The notes under the pieces were generated by a model. It saw only the letters and a list, made by a program, of their open reading frames with translations. It was not told the origin of the DNA and ran no database searches. From positions 1,365,228 to 1,429,227 of the forward strand of contig CP070695.1 of assembly GCA_020353515.1 (NCBI GenBank): a stretch of 64,000 nt of DNA. The letters run 5' to 3'. Made by a program: the position numbers and the translations under genes. The number at the start of each line of letters is the position of its first letter. The stretch's first letter is position 1. This document shows positions 60,207 through 64,000 of this stretch, piece by piece. This DNA is from Candidatus Heimdallarchaeota archaeon (GTDB lineage: Archaea; Asgardarchaeota; Heimdallarchaeia; Hodarchaeales; Hodarchaeaceae).

Positions 60207-61715
60207 TTAAATTGCTTTTAACTCTCTTTTTGCACGATCAACTGTTTCAAGAGCACTCTGGTAATAACTGTTAATTACTTCAGACACCTGAGAAAAATGG
60301 GCTAACTTCTTTTTAACCATCCACCTTAAGATGGTTTTTCTGCGCTCAAGTTCATCGAAAACTTGGGCCTCAGTCAAACCTTGAGCTTCTTGAATACCTT
60401 CTAAGGCGTAGGATCGGCCATAGTTGATAAATGCATCCTCACGAGCATTCCATCCAAAAACTTTGTTCGTTATCAATTCTGTCGTTACAGGATCTATTCC
60501 TACGATTTCAGTGCATTCGATCACTCGTCGTACTTGTTTGTCACCACGACGGACCTTTCGAAGGACGAGAAGGATATTTAAGGTTTGAATTAAAGTTCTT
60601 GGAATATTCATTGGTTCATTCTCTAGACGTCTAATAGTTCCAGTTACGCTATCACCGTGAATTGTCCCCATTCCAGTGTGACCAGTAGCCATTGCTTGAA
60701 AGAGATTATACGCTTCTGCTCCTCGTACTTCTCCAACAAAAAGGTAATCTGGTCTTTGGCGAAGTGCTGCACGTAGAAGGTCATACATTGAGACTTCTCC
60801 TCGACGAGTTCCATCAGCTTCACGCCCTCCATAACCTTCTCGTGCCACAGCAGGAATCCAGTTTTCATGGGGAATATGAAGTTCTGCTGTGTCTTCAATC
60901 GAAACGATTTTCATTCCAGGTCTGATATACATAGCGAGACTATTGAGGAGCGATGTTTTTCCTGCTGCTGTACCTCCTGCAATAACAATGGAATTTCTAT
61001 TTTCTAAGATATACCATAAGAACGCAGCCAAATCCTCATCAATGGTGTTAAAAATTACCATATCTGTTATTGTTAATGGATCAGATCGAAATTTTCTGAT
61101 AGTAAAAGTACTCCCTCGCTGGGTTACCTCACGACCATAGGTAAGCTGAAGTCGGCTGCCATCTGGTAATGCAGCATCTAGTAAAGGTCTCGCTACACTG
61201 ATATGGCGTCCAGCTCGTTGAGCTAATTTGATGATAAATGCATCCAAGTTGTCCTCCTCCTCAAATTTAACATTTGTTTGGATACTTTCAAATTTCCGGT
61301 GCCAAATATAAACAGGAATTCCTACTCCATCACAAGATATATCTTCGACATTGTGGTCCTTTAGCATTGCATCAATCGGACCGAATCCGACGAAATCACG
61401 AGTAATATGATAATTAATCTTATCGAAGGTTTTCTCATCTAATTTTAGTCCATAATCTTTAGCAATTCTAATTACCTTAGATCTAAGGTAATCACGTGCA
61501 ACCTCAGGATTTTTAAGGACATTGAAATCTACATCCAATTCTTCTTCGAGAATATTTTTAATCATATCTAAGATTTCTTTCTCTTTAGTGCTTAAAGGAA
61601 CTTCAACAACAGTATATTTAGTCTGTTTGGTTTCAGGGTCGGTTGCAACCAACGCATAACTGAAGGGGGGGATTAATGGATATGTCTCTCGAATTAGACT
61701 ACTTGATTCTGCCAT
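60207..61715 (-). CDS. Type II/IV secretion ATPase (TadA/GspE/PilB-like), pilus motor
   Basis: The 502-residue ATPase has Walker A GGTAAGKTS (247-255), an Asp box IVSIEDTAELHIP, Walker B in PDYLFVGEVRGAEAY, and a His box ATGHTGMGTIHGDS. No N-terminal zinc module is present. It powers extension of the pilus fibre from a hexamer at the membrane. It is the first large gene of the platform section, 6 bp before the TadB-like gene. Its 142 bp upstream spacer has several T/A tracts and could hold an internal promoter. Confidence 0.92.
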   Translation of the reverse strand: MAESSSLIRETYPLIPPFSYALVATDPETKQTKYTVVEVPLSTKEKEILDMIKNILEEELDVDFNVLKNPEVARDYLRSKVIRIAKDYGLKLDEKTFDKINYHITRDFVGFGPIDAMLKDHNVEDISCDGVGIPVYIWHRKFESIQTNVKFEEEDNLDAFIIKLAQRAGRHISVARPLLDAALPDGSRLQLTYGREVTQRGSTFTIRKFRSDPLTITDMVIFNTIDEDLAAFLWYILENRNSIVIAGGTAAGKTSLLNSLAMYIRPGMKIVSIEDTAELHIPHENWIPAVAREGYGGREADGTRRGEVSMYDLLRAALRQRPDYLFVGEVRGAEAYNLFQAMATGHTGMGTIHGDSVTGTIRRLENEPMNIPRTLIQTLNILLVLRKVRRGDKQVRRVIECTEIVGIDPVTTELITNKVFGWNAREDAFINYGRSYALEGIQEAQGLTEAQVFDELERRKTILRWMVKKKLAHFSQVSEVINSYYQSALETVDRAKRELKAI

Positions 61716-61858
61716 TTATTTGTAGCTCCTACTTTTTTTCTCTTCTAGATCCAAGAGTGATGTTTTTTTTTAGATTATTTTTTCCTAGGTAAATATTTCC
61801 TACTGATAATATTTTTTTGATTTGGATAAAGGTAATCATAACTTTTAGTTTAATCTAC

Positions 61859-62311
61859 TCAAGAAATGGTTATTACGATATTATTTCCGTTTTTTTCTAT
61901 ATGTAAGGCCAATAGAGTATTTACACTTTCAAATATTGAATCTGATGTTTCAATAATGTATTTTGGGGCCACTGTAAAGATTTTTATCTGATCAACGTCT
62001 CCATTCGAGGAAAAACCGTGTAAAATGATCTGATTGTCAGAGGAGTTATAGATCTCAATAGAATACGGAGACATTTCCCCTATGACAGCTGGTAGTTCTA
62101 GTTGTTGTTCGATCAACTGACTACCGTCTGTTGAAAGAAGTAGTGATTGCTGAATTTGTTTTTGAATTAAATCAAGAATTCGTGTCATTTCCACATCTGC
62201 AATATTCTCCCGAAATTGGTCGCTTAATGTTAAGAACATGAGATTTGTGATAATAACCATGTTCAAACCAAGAATAAAGATAACAATAAATGTGATATAT
62301 TGAGATGCCAT
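61859..62311 (-). CDS. Small pilin-like membrane-anchored protein
   Basis: The 150-residue protein begins with a hydrophobic helix (YITFIVIFILGLNMVIITNLMFL) after only four residues. It has no clear charged prepilin site, so it may be anchored uncut or mature by another route. The rest is a small alpha/beta ectodomain (DVEMTRILDLIQKQIQQ, then strands). It sits between the main pilin-like gene and the ATPase. A minor pilin is likely, with lower confidence than for the RGQ proteins. Confidence 0.55.
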   Translation of the reverse strand: MASQYITFIVIFILGLNMVIITNLMFLTLSDQFRENIADVEMTRILDLIQKQIQQSLLLSTDGSQLIEQQLELPAVIGEMSPYSIEIYNSSDNQIILHGFSSNGDVDQIKIFTVAPKYIIETSDSIFESVNTLLALHIEKNGNNIVITIS

Positions 62312-62337
62312 ATATTATTCCACGATTTTTGTATTAT

Positions 62338-63279
62338 TTAAGATGTTGAGAGACCTACTTCATATACTAATGTTTGAACCACAATATTGAAGTATTGAAG
62401 ATTAAGCCCTTGTATGGTTTGTGTACTCCAAATGGATGTAGTTAATGTTCCTGATGGTTGAGCATTATCCCAAACTAATTCTAAAGCTCCAATTGAGCTG
62501 TCTTCTGGTAAAGTATATGGAGTAGAATAGCTATTATAAGAATGAATTGTAATATGTTGATATTGGCTTCGAATAGCTTCAAAATCCGCCGAAAGCAGGA
62601 TCAAAAAGACCTCAAAGCGTATTTCGGGATCTGGTTGGGTTGAAATAGTTAAATAAATAGATATTCGATAGTTCAATGTTACATGGTGTCTTCTATCATC
62701 GAGATGGCTTAAAGTAAGGTTAGTTAGATCGAGATAATCAGTTGAGGAAAAAGTACCTGAAACAAAAATTGGATCACGAATTTTATAGGGGTCTGGTCCT
62801 GTTAAATATTTCGTGGTTCCACGAGGAATGACAGCTCTCGGACTGTTATAGGTCCAATCTAGCACTCCGATCGTTAGAAATCCAGTGATATCATCAGTTA
62901 AATCTTCAAATAGGTTATATACGAGGTTTTCATCTTGATCAAGCAACCTTAATCGATAAGAATATCGTGCAGGATCAAATTCAACCCGGCCAGCAGGTTT
63001 ATTAAAGAGAACAGTCCGAAAACCTCCAGGAGCACCACTTTCACTTATCAAGGATTTTATTGTTGTATCCAACTCTAAGAAACTATTACTAGTTGTTGCT
63101 ATCGCTTCTTCACTCTGAGCCTGTTGTATATATGGGACAACTTGAACGAAAGTGATCATGACTCCTGTAATGATTAGACCGAATATGATAACTGTCGCTA
63201 GAACAGGAGAAACACCACGTGTTGTCCGAAAAATTGGGTTAGTTTTTAGTTTCAGGTTAGTGATAATAGCTTTATTCAA
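62338..63279 (-). CDS. Archaeal pilin-like protein (class III signal, RGVSPV type)
   Basis: The 313-residue protein has FRTTRGVSPVLATVIIFGLIITGVMITF, the familiar archaeal pilin N-terminus: basic residues, Gly before a Val-Ser-Pro start, then a long hydrophobic helix that packs the filament core. The large ectodomain is beta-rich (RYSYRLRLLDQDENLVYNLF; HHVTLNYRISIYLTI). It is the first gene of the operon and may be the main fibre subunit, although its size is large for one. Processing by the A24 peptidase at 8.8 kb is expected. Confidence 0.75.
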   Translation of the reverse strand: MNKAIITNLKLKTNPIFRTTRGVSPVLATVIIFGLIITGVMITFVQVVPYIQQAQSEEAIATTSNSFLELDTTIKSLISESGAPGGFRTVLFNKPAGRVEFDPARYSYRLRLLDQDENLVYNLFEDLTDDITGFLTIGVLDWTYNSPRAVIPRGTTKYLTGPDPYKIRDPIFVSGTFSSTDYLDLTNLTLSHLDDRRHHVTLNYRISIYLTISTQPDPEIRFEVFLILLSADFEAIRSQYQHITIHSYNSYSTPYTLPEDSSIGALELVWDNAQPSGTLTTSIWSTQTIQGLNLQYFNIVVQTLVYEVGLSTS

Positions 63280-63563
63280 GTTCGATCCCTTTCTATCGTT
63301 TTAAATGCATAATCACTATAAACAAGTCATTCTTCACGGATATATTATCAAAGATGTAATGATTTAAGGATTTTTGTATTCCCCAGAAAATTACTACACA
63401 TTCTAAATTAACTCTTCTAAAGGGCAAAAAAATTCTTGTAAAGAATTAAGGGGAAGCCATAAAGAATTTACTCCAAAGAATAGAAAAGTCTTTCATAAAA
63501 TTTCCTATTTTGTTTTATTCCTCAAAAGCAGAAAAGATTTAAGGAGTTCATAGGTTCAAAAAA
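63280..63563. promoter_or_regulatory. Divergent promoter region of the pilus operon and radA
   Basis: This AT-rich spacer separates the two divergent units. A TATA-like element AAAAGATTTA (63532-63541) and AAGGAG (63541-63546) precede radA. I saw no repeat or terminator. Confidence 0.45.
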
Positions 63564-63617
63564 ATGACTTTTCTCAATAATCCTATGAGAGAATCTCCCT
63601 CTAAAACTGGTATGATA

Positions 63618-64000
63618 ATGGCACCGAAGAAAAAAACTGAAACTATTGAAGCAACAAAAACAACAAAAGTTGATAAAACGACTAAAGCTGTGACATCCAT
63701 TACGGATTTACCTGGAATAGGCCCCTCCACAGCTGCAAAATTAGTAGAGGCTGGTTTCTCAACCTTAGAATCCATTGCAACTGTTTCAGTTGGTGAGTTG
63801 ACCTCAATCGCAAGTATGGGTGAGAAAACGGTAAAAAAGATAATCGAAGCAGCACGAGAAGCACTTGATATCGATTTTGAAACTGCCAAAACTGTGTTGG
63901 CTCGTCGTAAGGATTTGGCTAAAGTTACGACTGGTAGTCAAAAACTAGATGAACTATTTGGTGGTGGAATTGAAACTGGATCCGTAACGGAGCTTTTTGG
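63618..64000 (+). CDS. radA: DNA repair and recombination protein RadA, C-terminus off the window
   Basis: About 127 codons are visible. A lysine/threonine-rich start (MAPKKKTETIEATKT) is followed by a helix-hairpin-helix domain (SITDLPGIGPSTAAKLVEAGFSTLESIA) and the beginning of the ATPase core (TTGSQKLDELFGGGIETGSVTELFG, just before Walker A). RadA is the archaeal Rad51/RecA homologue. Start choice is open: ATG 63618 and 63612 fit the usual N-terminus, and ATG 63564 lies about 30 bp after a TATA-like AAAAGATTTA (63532-63541), which would suit a near-leaderless transcript. Confidence 0.92.
   Translation, partial: MAPKKKTETIEATKTTKVDKTTKAVTSITDLPGIGPSTAAKLVEAGFSTLESIATVSVGELTSIASMGEKTVKKIIEAAREALDIDFETAKTVLARRKDLAKVTTGSQKLDELFGGGIETGSVTELF

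Noticed and set aside
63548..63889. Minus-strand frame of 113 codons
   Set aside because: It is antisense to the helix-hairpin-helix domain of RadA, which is unmistakable on the plus strand.

Overview
This 64 kb window is archaeal and almost certainly from an Asgard archaeon. The archaeal core is plain: aIF2-alpha and aIF2-beta, NMD3, L15e, S27e, Nop10, GINS, RNase P proteins Pop5 and Rpp30, the PolD large subunit, GatD/GatE, Cgi121, archaeal-type ThrRS, RadA, and an intron-bearing tRNA-Thr. To this is added a set of eukaryote-like genes typical of Asgard genomes: an E1/E2/ubiquitin/JAMM system, an ESCRT-II Vps22 (EAP30) homologue, two Arf-type GTPases, an MglA-type GTPase with Roadblock/LC7 proteins, and a UFL1-like winged-helix protein. 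The DNA is AT-rich, GGTGA/GGAGG Shine-Dalgarno motifs are common, and many genes start with TTG. I cannot fix the class within Asgard from this window.

Layout. 1-2.6 kb (minus): aIF2-beta, DUF424, NMD3 and a NusB-fused RNA m5C methyltransferase. 2.7-5.1 kb (plus): a circularly permuted GTPase and a lone A/V-ATPase subunit B. 5.3-9.6 kb: a TPR protein, Roadblock/LC7 proteins, an MglA-like GTPase and an archaeal prepilin peptidase. 9.8 kb: tRNA-Thr(GGU) with two introns. 10-12.3 kb (plus): the conserved GINS, S27e, aIF2-alpha, Nop10, N-acetyltransferase operon. 12.7-23 kb: the eukaryote-like island, made of Vps22 plus an SPFH protein, a UFL1-like/RING-like protein, E1, ubiquitin-like protein, a zinc-ribbon protein with degenerate E2-like domains, E2, an Rpn11-like JAMM protease, a membrane protein and two Arf GTPases. 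23.2-28 kb: ThrRS, a phosphoribosyltransferase, Cgi121, a THUMP protein and a GTPase with a C-terminal extension. 28-30.1 kb: two membrane proteins, one a CAAX-type protease gene broken by an in-frame TAG, preceded by three spaced direct repeats. 30.4-32.2 kb (minus): L15e, Rpp30, Pop5. 32.4-37.5 kb: two inverted D-3-phosphoglycerate dehydrogenase-like paralogues flanking a large surface beta-helix protein with a cytoplasmic winged helix. 37.5-51.8 kb: DUF2095-like, YchF-type GTPase, TPR protein, radical SAM, sugar nucleotidyltransferase, GatE/GatD, small hypotheticals, Rqc2/NEMF and a CBS protein. 52-63.3 kb (minus): a type IV pilus/Tad-like operon whose last gene is the PolD large subunit. 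63.6 kb: the start of RadA.

How the genes fit together. The ubiquitin island supplies the modifier (Ubl ending in GG), activation (E1 with catalytic Cys and a ubiquitin-fold-like tail), conjugation (E2 with HPN and Cys), a candidate ligase (winged helices plus zinc/RING-like modules), a candidate non-catalytic E2 partner and a deconjugase. The ESCRT-II subunit and the SPFH scaffold next door suggest coupling to membranes, by analogy with eukaryotic endosomal sorting. The prepilin peptidase probably matures the pilins encoded at 55-63 kb, and the MglA/Roadblock pair beside it could be a polarity switch.

The strongest leads are: (1) the ubiquitin island with its unusual ligase-like and pseudo-E2-like proteins; (2) a single-pass beta-helix receptor fused to a winged helix; (3) inverted serA-like paralogues sharing a patchy, nearly identical 205 bp tract; (4) a PolD large subunit whose signature NCDGDED is NCNGDID; (5) a tRNA-Thr with a D-loop intron as well as a canonical one; (6) three copies of a 22 bp bipartite repeat upstream of a broken CAAX protease gene.
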